Shown in pieces: positions 52,732 to 61,308 of a stretch of 64,000 nucleotides of DNA. The notes beneath the pieces are model-generated. The model worked only from the letters and a program-made list of their open reading frames with translations, searched no databases and was not told where the DNA came from. Each line of letters starts with the position of its first letter. Within the stretch, counting starts at the first letter, position 1. The stretch spans positions 1 through 64,000 of the forward strand of contig NZ_MECJ01000010.1 in NCBI RefSeq assembly GCF_014596475.1. Reading direction: 5' to 3'. The stretch is from Streptomyces sp. CBMA152. GTDB taxonomy: Bacteria; Actinomycetota; Actinomycetes; Streptomycetales; Streptomycetaceae. Made by a program: the position numbers and the translations under genes.

Positions 52732-52850
52732 GGAGCGGGGGCCCGGGGGCAGCGCCCCCGGCAACGGCGCTCAACCCCGACATGGCCGCCCGCCCAGGGC
52801 TTCTGGGAAGGGGCGGGGAGGGGCAAAAAGCCCGCCGCAGGCGCATCCCA
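52697..52850 (+). repeat. Dispersed Streptomyces intergenic repeat
   Basis: The sequence CAGCCCCTCCGGCGTTTGAG followed by a CCGGGGGC/GCCCCCGG hairpin (52743-52761, 3-nt loop) and then GGCTTCTGGGAAGGGGCGGG and GGGGCAAAAAGCCC is a composite I recognise as recurring between genes in Streptomyces. It lies between two convergent genes and supplies the 3' end of the PPOX gene. It may also act as a terminator. Confidence 0.6.
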
Positions 52851-52852
52851 CC

Positions 52853-53758
52853 TCACCCACCAACCGCCGCCCCCGCCAGGGCCAACGCCTCCACCGCAGC
52901 CCGAATGGACGGCCGCCGATCCGCATCCGCACGCCACACCGCGTACACATGCCGCCGCATGGCACCCCGCACCGGCACCAGCCGAACCCCCGCCGGAACG
53001 GGCCCGCGCCCGAGCCGGGGCGCGACGCTCACACCGAGCCCCGCCGACACCAGCATGAGCTGCGTCGCATGCTCCCGCGCCACATGCCCGATCCGAGGCT
53101 CGACCCCCTTGCCGCGCAGCGTGAACGCCAGCCACTCATGGCAGAACTCCCCCTCGGGCCAAGTGATCCACTCGTCCTCGGCGAACTCCTCCAGATCCAC
53201 CGCCTCCCGCCCCGCGAGCCGATGCCCGACAGGCATCGCCACATCGGCGAGGTCATCCAACAGCGACCGCTTGGCCAGCCCGTCGGGCAGCGGCAGCGGC
53301 TTGTTGTTCCAGTCGAGGACGACCGCCAGATCGAGGTCACCGAGGATCACACCCCGCACGGAATCCTCGGCCTCCAACTCGTCCGAGCGGACGGCGAGTT
53401 GGGGATGCTCGGCGCGCAAAGAGGTCAGCGCGGCCGGGAACAGCCCGCGCGCGGCGGTGGCGAACCCCGCGATGCGCAGCTCGCCGACGACCTGCCCGCG
53501 CTGCGCCTCCAGATCGGCCTGGGCGACCTGGACCTGGGAGAGGATCCGGGCCGCGTGCTCGGCGAGCAACCGGCCCGCGTCGGTGAGCCGTACGCCCCGG
53601 CCGTTCTTGGCGAGCAGCGGCTGCCCGGCCTCCCGCTCCAGCTTCGCCAGCTGCTGGGACACGGCGGAGGTCGTGACATGCAGATTGTCGGCGGCGCCAC
53701 CCACCGAGCCATGGCGGGCCACCGCGTCGAGGGTCCGCAGGCGCTCCAGGTTCAACAT
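52853..53758 (-). CDS. LysR-family transcriptional regulator
   Basis: A 301-residue regulator. The N-terminal helix-turn-helix MLNLERLRTLDAVARHGSVGGAADNLHVTTSAVSQQLAKLE is textbook. The effector domain runs from about residue 88 to the end. ATG 53758 is chosen at the HTH start; the longer frame from 53788 adds a non-family extension. It is divergent from the EamA transporter at 53834, its probable target. The last residues reach the dispersed repeat at 52850. Confidence 0.92.
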   Translation of the reverse strand: MLNLERLRTLDAVARHGSVGGAADNLHVTTSAVSQQLAKLEREAGQPLLAKNGRGVRLTDAGRLLAEHAARILSQVQVAQADLEAQRGQVVGELRIAGFATAARGLFPAALTSLRAEHPQLAVRSDELEAEDSVRGVILGDLDLAVVLDWNNKPLPLPDGLAKRSLLDDLADVAMPVGHRLAGREAVDLEEFAEDEWITWPEGEFCHEWLAFTLRGKGVEPRIGHVAREHATQLMLVSAGLGVSVAPRLGRGPVPAGVRLVPVRGAMRRHVYAVWRADADRRPSIRAAVEALALAGAAVGG

Positions 53759-53833
53759 ATAAGGAATGCTAACCGAACCCATCCACATTTTCTCGCTTGT
53801 GCTACGAGGTTGAAGGGCTCAAGGTTGGGTGTC

Positions 53834-54868
53834 ATGAGCACCGTCACCTCATCCAGGTCCTCCAGTTCCCTGTCGACCCCTTCCCCCACCCTGCGCCGCC
53901 CGTCCCTCGACTGGCGCGTCCGGTTCGCGGCGCTCTCGCTGATCTGGGGGTTCAGCTTTCTCCTGATCAAGGTCGGCACGGACGGCTACGCCCCGTTCCA
54001 AGTCACCTTCGGGCGGCTCTTCTTCGGCACGGCGGTGCTCGCCGTAGCGATGATCATCAAGCGGGAACGACTGCCACGCGGCGTCCGGACCTGGTTCCAC
54101 CTGACAGTCGCCGCACTGCTCCTCAACGCCCTGCCGTTCTCGCTGTTCGCCTACTCCGAGCTGACGATCCCGTCGACGCTCGCCGGGATCTGCAACGCCA
54201 CCTCACCGCTGTGGGGCATGGCCCTGTCACTGGTGGCGCTCTCGGAGGACCGCCCGAGCAGGCGCCGCGTCGCGGGCCTCGGCCTCGGCTTCCTCGGGGT
54301 GCTCACGGTCCTGGGCGCCTGGCAGGGCTTCCACGGCCTGGACCCGGCCGGCACCGCGATGGCCCTGCTCGCCTCGCTCTGCTACCCGATCGGCTGGATC
54401 TACGTCCGCCGTACGCTGGCGGGCAGCAGCCACTCCAACCTCTCCCTCATCGGCTCCCAACTGGGCGTCGCGACCCTCCAACTGGCCCTGGTCACCCCCC
54501 TGTTCGCAGGCTTCCCGACGGCGTTCCACCCGGTCTCGCTGCTCGCCATCGCGGCCCTGGGCGCCCTGGGCACGGGCCTCGCCCTGCTGATCCAGTACGG
54601 CCTGGTCAAGGAGGTCGGCCCGACGACCGCACAGATGGTCACGTACTTCATCCCGGTCATCGCCACGGCAGCGGGCGTCCTGGTCCTGGGCGAATCGTTG
54701 AGCTGGAACACCCCGGTGGGAGCGGCGATAGTCCTGGCGGGCGCGGCCCTGACGCAGAGCCGAGCGACTCAGCAGAGCCAAGCCACCAAGGGGCGCGGGG
54801 AACTGCGCGACCAGCCACAGACGGCCCGCAGTCAAACGACCACGCCTCCCTCTGCCCAGCGAAGCTAG
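53834..54868 (+). CDS. EamA-family (DMT) transporter
   Basis: A 344-residue, ten-helix transporter with the repeat signature LSLIWGFSFLLIKVGTDGYAPFQVTFGRLFFG and LCYPIGWIYVRRTL. The last helix ends near AGAALTQSRA. The following 30 residues (QQSQATKGRGELRDQP and on) are hydrophilic and repeat-derived rather than part of the fold. ATG 53834. It is divergent from the LysR gene across 75 bp, in which I see no clear T-N11-A box. Substrate unknown. Confidence 0.88.
   Translation: MSTVTSSRSSSSLSTPSPTLRRPSLDWRVRFAALSLIWGFSFLLIKVGTDGYAPFQVTFGRLFFGTAVLAVAMIIKRERLPRGVRTWFHLTVAALLLNALPFSLFAYSELTIPSTLAGICNATSPLWGMALSLVALSEDRPSRRRVAGLGLGFLGVLTVLGAWQGFHGLDPAGTAMALLASLCYPIGWIYVRRTLAGSSHSNLSLIGSQLGVATLQLALVTPLFAGFPTAFHPVSLLAIAALGALGTGLALLIQYGLVKEVGPTTAQMVTYFIPVIATAAGVLVLGESLSWNTPVGAAIVLAGAALTQSRATQQSQATKGRGELRDQPQTARSQTTTPPSAQRS
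54788..54818 (+). repeat. Dispersed Streptomyces repeat inside the 3' end of the EamA gene
   Basis: GGGGCGCGGGGAACTGCGCG followed by ACCAGCC is a short element I recognise from many Streptomyces intergenic regions. Here it is translated as KGRGELRDQP, forming part of the transporter's C-terminal tail. Confidence 0.65.
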
Positions 54869-56175
54869 TCGTACCGCCGCCCCGGCAAAGACCCCATGGC
54901 CGCAGCCACAGCATCCGCGGCGGGCCCGATCTCGGCCGGGGCCAGCGAAGAAACGGTCAGCCGAATCCCCGGCGGCGCCGAAAGCCGAAAGCGCGCCCCC
55001 GGCGCCACGGCCCACCCGGCGTGCAACAACCGCGCCACCGCCGCAGTCTCGTCCGGCACCGGCACCCACACGCTGAACCCACTGCGGCCGTGCGCCGCGA
55101 CACCCCGCCGCCGCAGCGCCCGTACGAGCGTGTCGCGCCGCTCCCCGTAAGAGCGGGCCACGCGCGCGGAGTCGACGACGCCCGAGGTCCACAGATGGAC
55201 GACGGTCCGCTGGAGCAGTCGACTGACCCACCCGGGCCCGAGCCGCTGGCGCCCCCGCACCCGGCCCATCGTCACCGCGTCCCCGGTGAGCACGGCGAGC
55301 CGCAGGTCCGGCCCGTACGCCTTGGCCACCGACCGTACGAACGCCCAGTGTTCGGCGACCGGCGAGAGGGGAGCCAGCGGCACGTCGACCATGCCGTGGC
55401 CGTGGTCGTCCTCGATCAGCAGGACGCCGGGGTGGCGCGCCACGACCTCGCGCAGCGCACGCGCGCGGTCCGAACTGACGGCCGCGCCGGTCGGGTTCTG
55501 CGCCCGGCAGGTCACGACAAGGGCCCGCGCGCCACCCGCCAGCGCGCTCTCGACGGCCTCGGGCAGCGGCCCCTCGTCGTCGAGCGCCATCGGCACCGGC
55601 CGCAGCCCGAGCGCCGGAACGAGGTCGAGCAGCGCGCCCCAGCCCGGATCCTCGATGGCGACCGCGTCGCCCGGCCGCAGATGCGCGGCGAGGACGCGTT
55701 CGATCGCGTCGAGCGAGCCGGAGAAGACACCGATGGGCCCGTCGGGCACCGCGTCGGCGTCCAGGGCCGCGCGCGCGAGCCGGGCCAGCTCGGGATCGAC
55801 CGGGTCCTCGCCGTACAGCGCGGGATGCTCGGCATGGTCGCGCGCGGCGGCCGCGAGCGCGTCGGCGAGCGGCGGCAGCAGCGCCGGGTCCGGGTTGCCG
55901 TCGCCGATGTCGCGCACGCCGGCGGGCACGTCGATCCGCTGGACATCGCGCGTGGTGCTGGCGGGTCGCGACCGCACCCGGCTGCCCCGGCGGCCCGAGG
56001 TCTCGATCACCCCACGGTCGCGCAGCAGCCGGTACGCGGCCGCGACCGTATTGGGATTCACCCCGAGATCCGTCGCCAACTCCCGCAGCGGCGGCAGCAG
56101 TTGGCCCGGTTCCAGCTCCCCGGTGCCCACCGCACGCTCCACGTCGACGGCGATCTCCGATGCGCGACGCCCCAC
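54865..56175 (-). CDS. MocR-type regulator (GntR HTH fused to aminotransferase-like domain)
   Basis: A 436-residue fusion. The winged HTH (about 1-75) contains LPPLRELATDLGVNPNTVAAAYRLLRDRGV. The fold-type I aminotransferase domain has ALYGEDPVDPELARL, VVTCRAQNPTGAAVS and EDDHGHGM. The segment SVAKAYGPDLRLAVL carries the PLP lysine. GTG 56175 is chosen because AGGAGAG lies 9 nt upstream; a TTG at 56202 would overlap the operator. It is divergent from a PPOX-fold gene, a common partner of MocR regulators tied to vitamin B6. Confidence 0.9.
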   Translation of the reverse strand: MGRRASEIAVDVERAVGTGELEPGQLLPPLRELATDLGVNPNTVAAAYRLLRDRGVIETSGRRGSRVRSRPASTTRDVQRIDVPAGVRDIGDGNPDPALLPPLADALAAAARDHAEHPALYGEDPVDPELARLARAALDADAVPDGPIGVFSGSLDAIERVLAAHLRPGDAVAIEDPGWGALLDLVPALGLRPVPMALDDEGPLPEAVESALAGGARALVVTCRAQNPTGAAVSSDRARALREVVARHPGVLLIEDDHGHGMVDVPLAPLSPVAEHWAFVRSVAKAYGPDLRLAVLTGDAVTMGRVRGRQRLGPGWVSRLLQRTVVHLWTSGVVDSARVARSYGERRDTLVRALRRRGVAAHGRSGFSVWVPVPDETAAVARLLHAGWAVAPGARFRLSAPPGIRLTVSSLAPAEIGPAADAVAAAMGSLPGRRYD

Positions 56176-56202
56176 AATCCGATACTCTCCTAGCACAAAC
56201 AA

Positions 56203-56219
56203 TATTATGCACTAGTGCA
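56203..56219. promoter_or_regulatory. Palindromic operator and -10 between MocR and PPOX genes
   Basis: TGCACTAGTGCA (56208-56219) is a perfect 12-bp palindrome 12 nt before the PPOX start. It overlaps TATTAT (56203-56208), a good -10 whose -35 is poor, as expected for an activated promoter. The MocR regulator transcribed the other way is the obvious ligand-dependent binder. Confidence 0.6.
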
Positions 56220-56231
56220 ATGGAGAGCGCA

Positions 56232-56894
56232 ATGTCGGAGACCGCTTCCTACGAGCCCACCGGGCGCACCGTCCCCACCCGCTCGCGCGAGCGGGCCTCG
56301 TACGACCGCGAGGTGGTGCACGGGATACTCGACGAGGGATACGTCTGCCACCTCGGCTTCGTCCGCGACGGCGCCCCGGTCGTGCTGCCGACGCTCTACG
56401 GCAGGATCGGCGAGCGCCTGTACGTGCACGGCTCGACGGGGTCGCGGCCGCTGCGCATGGCCGGCCAGGCCGACCCCGGACTCCCGGTCTGCCTCACCGT
56501 CACCCACGTCGACGGCCTGGTCCTGGCCCGCTCGGCCTTCCACCACTCCCTCAACTACCGCTCGGTCGTGGTGCACGGCATCGCGCACCAGGTCACCGAC
56601 CCCGAGGAGCGGCGCGTCGCGCTCGACGCGCTGGTCGACCAGGTGGTGCCCGGCCGCTCGTACGACTCGCGCCCGGCCAACGCCAAGGAGCTCGCCGCGA
56701 CTTCGGTGATCCGCCTCGATCTGAACGAGGTGTCCGCGAAGATCCGCACCGGCGGCCCCAACGACGAGCCCGAGGACAGCGGCCTGCCGCACTGGACCGG
56801 TGTCGTACCGCTGACGCAGACGTACGGCGTCCCGGTCCCGGCCGACGACCTCGACCCGTCGGTGCTGCTGCCCGACTACCTCGCCGCGCTCTGA
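56232..56894 (+). CDS. Pyridoxamine 5'-phosphate oxidase-related (PPOX-fold) flavoprotein
   Basis: A 220-residue split-barrel flavoprotein of the Pyridox_ox_2 type. YDREVVHGILDEGYVCHLGFVRDGAPVVLPTLYGRIGERLYVHGSTGSRPLR, then TVTHVDGLVLARSAFHHSLNYRSVVVHG cover the FMN site. ATG 56232 is preferred to 56220 because GGAG lies 6 nt upstream. It is controlled by the divergent MocR. Reaction is unproven; FMN binding and a B6-related or haem-degrading-like role are possible. Confidence 0.87.
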   Translation: MSETASYEPTGRTVPTRSRERASYDREVVHGILDEGYVCHLGFVRDGAPVVLPTLYGRIGERLYVHGSTGSRPLRMAGQADPGLPVCLTVTHVDGLVLARSAFHHSLNYRSVVVHGIAHQVTDPEERRVALDALVDQVVPGRSYDSRPANAKELAATSVIRLDLNEVSAKIRTGGPNDEPEDSGLPHWTGVVPLTQTYGVPVPADDLDPSVLLPDYLAAL

Positions 56895-56896
56895 CA

Positions 56897-56940
56897 CCGA
56901 AGGGGGGCTTCCGGAAGTCGTTCCGGAAGCCCCCCTTCGG
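56897..56940. terminator. Bidirectional terminator, 20-bp perfect stem
   Basis: CCGAAGGGGGGCTTCCGGAA (56897-56916) is exactly complementary to 56921-56940 with the tetraloop GTCG. It fills the whole gap between the convergent PPOX and EamA stops, so it can end both transcripts. Confidence 0.9.
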
Positions 56941-57894
56941 TCAGACCGCGACCGGCTCCCGGCGGGCCCGCGCCGCGAGCCGCGCCTCGGCCCCGGCGAG
57001 CCCGACCACCGCGACCAGCAGCAACAAGGTGCCCAGGACCGTGGCCGTACTCAGCCGTTCACCCAGCACCGACACCGCGAGCAGCGCCGCGCTCACCGGC
57101 TCAAGGAGCATGATCACGGAGACGGTGGTGGCACGGACGACGGCCGCTCCCGCGAAGTAGAGCGCGTACGCCAGCGCCGTGGGCACCGCCGCCACATACA
57201 GCAGCAGCGCCACCACCCGGACCGGGTCGGCCGTGTGCGGCATCAGTCCTTCCGCGCCCGCCAGCGGCAGCAGCGCCACCGATGCCACGGCGAACGCCCA
57301 GGCGGTGGTGGTGGAGGGGTCGATCGCCGTGCCATCGCGGCCGAGCCACCGGGTGAGCAGGGTGATCCCCGCGTAACCGGCCGCCGAAAGCAGCGCGAGC
57401 AGCACCCCGGCGGGGCGGACCGTGCCGCCGCCGTTGCCGAGGACCAGCACCGCGAGCCCGGCGAGCGCCCCGCCCACGGCGGTCAGCCCGGCGCCGCCGA
57501 TCCGCTCGCCCATGGTGAGCCGGGCGCCGAGCGCGATGAGCACGGGACCGGCGCCGAGCGTGACCACGGTCGCGACGGCGAGGCCGGTCGAGGCGACGGC
57601 CGCGAAGTAGGCGCTCTGGAAGATCGTCAGACCGATGCCGTTGCCGAGGATCCGCAACAGCCGCCTGCCGCGCGGTTCGACCACGGCCGGTGTCCTGCGG
57701 CGGCGCAGCGCACGGGCGCCGAGCAGCAGCACCAGACCGCCGACGCAGCGCCAGAAGGACAGGGAGAGCGGGCCCATGTCACTGGCGCCGAAGACCAGCG
57801 CGGCGGCGCCGCCCGCGGTGCCCCAGGCGACACCGGCGAAGACGAGATAGAGCAGGCCACGCCCGACGGGCAGGCCGGAGGAATGGTTCGACAC
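56941..57894 (-). CDS. EamA-family transporter
   Basis: A 317-residue DMT transporter with ten predicted helices. The first repeat opens [24 protein letters not shown]; the second repeat follows [19 protein letters not shown]. The last helix is followed by a basic tail ([10 protein letters not shown]). The start GTG 57894 has GGAG 7 nt upstream. A second EamA gene lies 163 bp upstream in the same direction, so the two may be co-transcribed, but sequence similarity between them looks low. Confidence 0.88.
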   Translation of the reverse strand: MSNHSSGLPVGRGLLYLVFAGVAWGTAGGAAALVFGASDMGPLSLSFWRCVGGLVLLLGARALRRRRTPAVVEPRGRRLLRILGNGIGLTIFQSAYFAAVASTGLAVATVVTLGAGPVLIALGARLTMGERIGGAGLTAVGGALAGLAVLVLGNGGGTVRPAGVLLALLSAAGYAGITLLTRWLGRDGTAIDPSTTTAWAFAVASVALLPLAGAEGLMPHTADPVRVVALLLYVAAVPTALAYALYFAGAAVVRATTVSVIMLLEPVSAALLAVSVLGERLSTATVLGTLLLLVAVVGLAGAEARLAARARREPVAV

Positions 57895-58057
57895 GTACGT
57901 ACTCCGAAGAGGAAGACGGGAAGAGGTCGCATGCCTGGAGTACGCGGGCAGCGACGAGCCGCTCGGGGACTGCCCGAGCCCGGTCTTCGTCTGGGGCGCG
58001 GCCGCCCGCGCTTACGCGGCGGGAGGCGGCAGTACGGTCGAATGCATGATCGTCACC

Positions 58058-59041
58058 TTACGGGGCGGTCGCGCCCGCCGACAACTGACCTTCGGCGGGC
58101 ATCGGTTCCCCACCGGCCACCGGACCGGACGGTTCCTTCGGGGCCGAGGACTGCGCGATGAAGGCGCCGACCAGGACCACCGCGCCGCCGACGATCTGCG
58201 GCGCGGCGAGGTGCTCGCCGAGCAGCACCCACGCCAGAACGGTCGCGATGACCGCCTCAAGACAGGCGACCACGCCCGCCACCTGCGGCGACAGCTTGCG
58301 CACCGAGATCACCCCGGTGACGTACGCGATCACGGTCGCGATCAGCACGATCCAGCCGAGCAGCAGCGCAGCGGGCACCTGAGTGCCGTTCATGTCGGCG
58401 CTGCCACCGAGCACCGACCAGTCCATGCTCCAGGGGCGGGCGACCACGGTGAGCAGGACGGATCCGATGAGCAGTCCGTACGCGATGACGCCGAGCGGGT
58501 CAGGTGCGTCGGCCGCGTCGCCGCCCTGGTCGGACAGGACGAAGTAGCCGACCTGGCAGCAGGCGGCGCCGAGCGCGAGCAGCAGTCCGAGGACGTCGAA
58601 GCTCAGCCCGGACCAGATCTGGACGACGCAGGCGAGCCCGCCGACGGCGAGGACCACGCCGACGGCCGCGGCCCGGGTCACCGGCCTGCGCTGGACGAAC
58701 CGGACCCAGCCGAGGACGAGCGCGGGCGCCAGGTACTCCACGAGGAGCGCGACACCGACGGGGATACGGGAGATGGCCGCGAAGTAGCAGGCCTGCACTC
58801 CGGCGACGGCCAGCAGGCCGAACCCGGCGAGCAGCGCGGGCCGGCGCAGCAGCAGGCTCCGGTGACGCCAGGCCACCGGCAGCATCACGAGGGCCGCGCC
58901 GGTCACCCGCAGCCACACCACGTGGAGCGGGTCGAGGCCGGCCTCGATCAGCGGCTTGGCCGCGACACCTGAACCACCGAATGAGAACGCCGAGGCCAGG
59001 GCCAGTCCCAGGCCGACGTTTCTCCCCTGAGACGCCTGCAT
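58058..59041 (-). CDS. EamA-family transporter
   Basis: A 327-residue DMT transporter. The first repeat is GLGLALASAFSFGGSGVAAKPLIEAGLDPLHVVWLRVTGAAL, a pattern shared with amino-acid/metabolite exporters. The second contains YFVLSDQGGD and VTGVISVRKLSPQVAGVVACLEAVIATVLAW. A hydrophilic tail (APKEPSGPVAGGEP) ends the protein. ATG 59041 is used; a frame extension to 59215 has no support. It is preceded on the same strand by the Clp-N gene. Confidence 0.88.
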   Translation of the reverse strand: MQASQGRNVGLGLALASAFSFGGSGVAAKPLIEAGLDPLHVVWLRVTGAALVMLPVAWRHRSLLLRRPALLAGFGLLAVAGVQACYFAAISRIPVGVALLVEYLAPALVLGWVRFVQRRPVTRAAAVGVVLAVGGLACVVQIWSGLSFDVLGLLLALGAACCQVGYFVLSDQGGDAADAPDPLGVIAYGLLIGSVLLTVVARPWSMDWSVLGGSADMNGTQVPAALLLGWIVLIATVIAYVTGVISVRKLSPQVAGVVACLEAVIATVLAWVLLGEHLAAPQIVGGAVVLVGAFIAQSSAPKEPSGPVAGGEPMPAEGQLSAGATAP

Positions 59042-59072
59042 CGGCACATCATGACAGGAGAAGTCAGCACCG

Positions 59073-59606
59073 TCACCCCTGTGACACCTGTCGAGACAGC
59101 GGCTCCTCGGCGAGCCTCGCGCACAGGGTGTCGGCGTCGGCTCCGGCGTGCTCCAGGACCTCGACGGCACGGCACGCGGGGTCGGCCGCGAGGGCCGCGA
59201 GCAGGTCGGTGCCACGCACCCGCGACTGCCCCCGGGCGGCCGCGCGGGCGAGCGCGCCCTCCATCGCGGTGACCGCCGACGGCGACCAGCCGGGCTGGGT
59301 GAGCAGCGGGATCGCCCCCGAGTCCTCCACCGAGCCCTGCCAGCGCAGCCCGTATCCGATCGAGCGCTGGACGAGATAGCCGAGCACCCGGGCGACCTGC
59401 GGCCCGCCGTCGAAGACGTCCCGCACCTCGGGGTCGGTCTCCATCAGCGAGTGCAGCAGATGGGCCGTGTCGATCTGCCGGTCGCCGTCGCGCAACGCCC
59501 GCCTGCGGGCACCCGCGACCACCGAAGCCATCTCGTCGGTGAGGCGGGCTTCGAGATCCGGGGCGGCGGGGACCGGGGCCGGTATCCGCGGGAGGGGGAG
59601 GTGCAC
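59073..59606 (-). CDS. Stand-alone Clp N-terminal (Clp-R) domain protein
   Basis: A 177-residue protein with the double Clp-N repeat: LTDEMASVVAGARRRALRDGDRQIDTAHLLHSLME and MEGALARAAARGQSRVRGTDLLAALAADPACRAVEVLEHAGADADTL. It has no AAA+ module, so it resembles ClpC-N-like adaptors or proteolysis-independent stress proteins in actinobacteria. The start GTG 59606 has GGTAGAAGG upstream. It ends 31 nt before the EamA start. Confidence 0.86.
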   Translation of the reverse strand: MHLPLPRIPAPVPAAPDLEARLTDEMASVVAGARRRALRDGDRQIDTAHLLHSLMETDPEVRDVFDGGPQVARVLGYLVQRSIGYGLRWQGSVEDSGAIPLLTQPGWSPSAVTAMEGALARAAARGQSRVRGTDLLAALAADPACRAVEVLEHAGADADTLCARLAEEPLSRQVSQG

Positions 59607-59837
59607 CCTTCTACCCCATCAGGCACGGACGCCCGGAACATCCCCGCGCAGAAGCATTCCGCATCCCACGTTGGGTGGGGGTGGTTGACCGGGTTCTCCT
59701 CCTTCTGGATGAGATTTGCGGTTTTACCCCTCGGGGGCGCACACGGCCTGGCGTACGCCCTGCGAGCAACCACACCGCCGCCGCACACGTCCCCTCCCGT
59801 ACGACACAGCCGCCACGGCAATCGCGAAGGGGGCCCG

Positions 59838-60035
59838 ATGTGCTGGATGGTCGCCCTGCTCGCCGAGGACGGGATGCAGTACGTGTACCGCGTGTACGCC
59901 CCGGGCGACGCCCTGCGCGGCGATCTGTTCTGGGCCGCCTTCCACTGCCACGACGAGTCGTCGCGCCCGCGCGCGTCGGACCTCTTCGACTCGGCGCAGA
60001 TATGGGCGCTGGCGGTCAACGGTTCGGTGATCTGA
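59838..60035 (+). CDS. Small conserved-looking protein, 65 residues
   Basis: A 65-residue soluble protein: MCWMVALLAEDGMQYVYRVYAPGDALRGDLFWAAF, then HCHDESSRPRASDLFDSAQIWALAVNGSVI. Aromatic residues and the CW and HCH pairs could bind metal, but no family is recognised. ATG 59838 follows GAAGGGGG. The preceding gap 59607-59837 contains nothing else I can support. A standard Streptomyces codon bias supports coding. Confidence 0.6.
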   Translation: MCWMVALLAEDGMQYVYRVYAPGDALRGDLFWAAFHCHDESSRPRASDLFDSAQIWALAVNGSVI

Positions 60036-60127
60036 GACCGCACGGATGTGACGGTCCATCAGTATTGAGTATTGGCGTCACCCCGGCTACGTTCCGCGAC
60101 ACGTTCTCGACTCGAAGGGGTGGTCGC

Positions 60128-60556
60128 ATGGCCGAGGTCAGCGCTCAGGCGCGCCTGGAGGCTCCGGCGGAGAAGGTCTGGGCCCGGTTGACGGACTTCA
60201 CCGCGTACGGCGAGTGGAACGCCACCCACACCAGCTTCCCCCAGGGCGGCCCCGAGAAGCTGGAGCTCGGTGCCACCTACACCGAGAACATGAAGCTCAT
60301 GGGCTTCCCCGCCGAAGTCACCTGGATCGTGGACGAGTTCGAGGCGGGCCGCCTCCTCGGCGTCAAGGGCAAGGGCCCGATGGGGGTGAGCGTCGGCAAC
60401 CGCTACTCGCTCACGCCCGACGGCGAGGCGACCGTCGTCCGTATCGAGGGCGAGTTCACCGGTGCGGCCGTCTCGCTGATGGCGGGCAAGCTCAAGGACT
60501 CGGCGACGGCCGCGCTGAACGAGTCGCTGCGCAAGCTCGGCGCCCTGGTGGCCTGA
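60128..60556 (+). CDS. SRPBCC-family protein
   Basis: A 142-residue START/Bet v1-like domain. The first strand AEVSAQARLEAPAEKVWARLTDFTAYGEWN and the long final helix AGKLKDSATAALNESLRKLGALV are diagnostic. It resembles CoxG-like and polyketide-cyclase-like proteins that bind lipids. ATG 60128 with an AAGGGG region upstream. Role unknown. It is followed by a strong terminator. Confidence 0.84.
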   Translation: MAEVSAQARLEAPAEKVWARLTDFTAYGEWNATHTSFPQGGPEKLELGATYTENMKLMGFPAEVTWIVDEFEAGRLLGVKGKGPMGVSVGNRYSLTPDGEATVVRIEGEFTGAAVSLMAGKLKDSATAALNESLRKLGALVA

Positions 60557-60594
60557 GCCCCTTCAGTACGTACGGGAAAGCCCCGCACAGACGG

Positions 60595-60628
60595 GAAAGC
60601 CCCGCGACCTCACGGTCGCGGGGCTTTC
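60595..60628. terminator. Bidirectional terminator between SRPBCC and PadR genes
   Basis: GAAAGCCCCGCGACC (60595-60609) pairs perfectly with GGTCGCGGGGCTTTC (60614-60628), loop TCAC. The flanking A and T runs inside the stem give U-tracts in both directions. It lies between convergent stops. Confidence 0.9.
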
Positions 60629-60642
60629 GGCGGTCGGCGGGG

Positions 60643-61239
60643 TCAGTCCTCGTCGGCCAGGATCAGATACAGCTTCTTACGGGCGTCGTTGATGACCCCG
60701 AGCGCCTTCTGGCGCTGCTCGGCGGTGCCGGTCTTCCAGACCTGGCCGAACGCCTCCATCAGACCGAAACCGGCCTGCCGGATCTCGTTCATGCTCTCCC
60801 AGTCGACTCCGCGCCCGGCCTCTTCCCACGGGGCCTCGGCCCCCGATTCGGCCTCGGTGCGCCCGGAGTCGGTCAGCGTGAACAGCTTCTTGCCGCCCTC
60901 GCTCGCACTGGTGATCAGGCCCTCGTCCTCCAGCAACTGGAGGGTCGGGTAGACCGAGCCGGGGCTGGGCTTCCAGGCCCCGCCACTGCGCTCGCCGATC
61001 TCCTGGATCATCTCGTAACCGTGCATCGGCCGGTCCTTGAGAAGGGCCAGGATCGACGCGCGGACATCCCCGCGCCGGGCCCTTCCCCGCGGACCGCCCC
61101 GGCCACCACGGCCGGGCCCGAACGGTCCGCCGCCGAAGCCTGGACCGAAGGGACCGAAAGCGGCACGCCGCCCCTCGAAGTCGCCCCGACCGCGATGGTC
61201 GGGTCCGTGCTGTCCGCACCCATGTCCATGTGAACGCAT
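60643..61239 (-). CDS. PadR-family transcriptional regulator
   Basis: A 198-residue regulator. A His/Gly-rich N-terminus (RSHGHGCGQHGPDHRG, then GGPFGPGRGGRGG) precedes the PadR winged HTH: DVRASILALLKDRPMHGYEMIQEIGERSGGAWKPSPGSVYPTLQLLEDEGL. A C-terminal helical dimerisation domain follows. ATG 61239 has AAGGAG 7 nt upstream; a long in-frame extension on the same strand is rejected. The histidines could bind metal. It is divergent from the PhzF-type gene. Confidence 0.9.
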   Translation of the reverse strand: MRSHGHGCGQHGPDHRGRGDFEGRRAAFGPFGPGFGGGPFGPGRGGRGGPRGRARRGDVRASILALLKDRPMHGYEMIQEIGERSGGAWKPSPGSVYPTLQLLEDEGLITSASEGGKKLFTLTDSGRTEAESGAEAPWEEAGRGVDWESMNEIRQAGFGLMEAFGQVWKTGTAEQRQKALGVINDARKKLYLILADED

Positions 61240-61279
61240 CGCTACGCTCCTTCCATCGTTGATCTGTCGCGATGCCTCA

Positions 61280-61308
61280 ACGATATATCGGGACTGTTCG
61301 TTCGGCAA
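61280..61308 (-). promoter_or_regulatory. Promoter with palindromic operator for the PadR gene
   Basis: On the reverse strand TTGCCG (61308-61303), a 17-nt spacer and TATCGT (61285-61280) form a promoter. The perfect palindrome CGATATATCG (61281-61290) overlaps the -10, consistent with PadR autorepression. Confidence 0.6.

Noticed and set aside
58012..58056. Eleven-to-fourteen-codon leader-peptide-like frame (ending VLPPPAA) between the tandem EamA genes
   Set aside because: There is no attenuator hairpin or run of diagnostic codons beyond three prolines, and no clear ribosome site.
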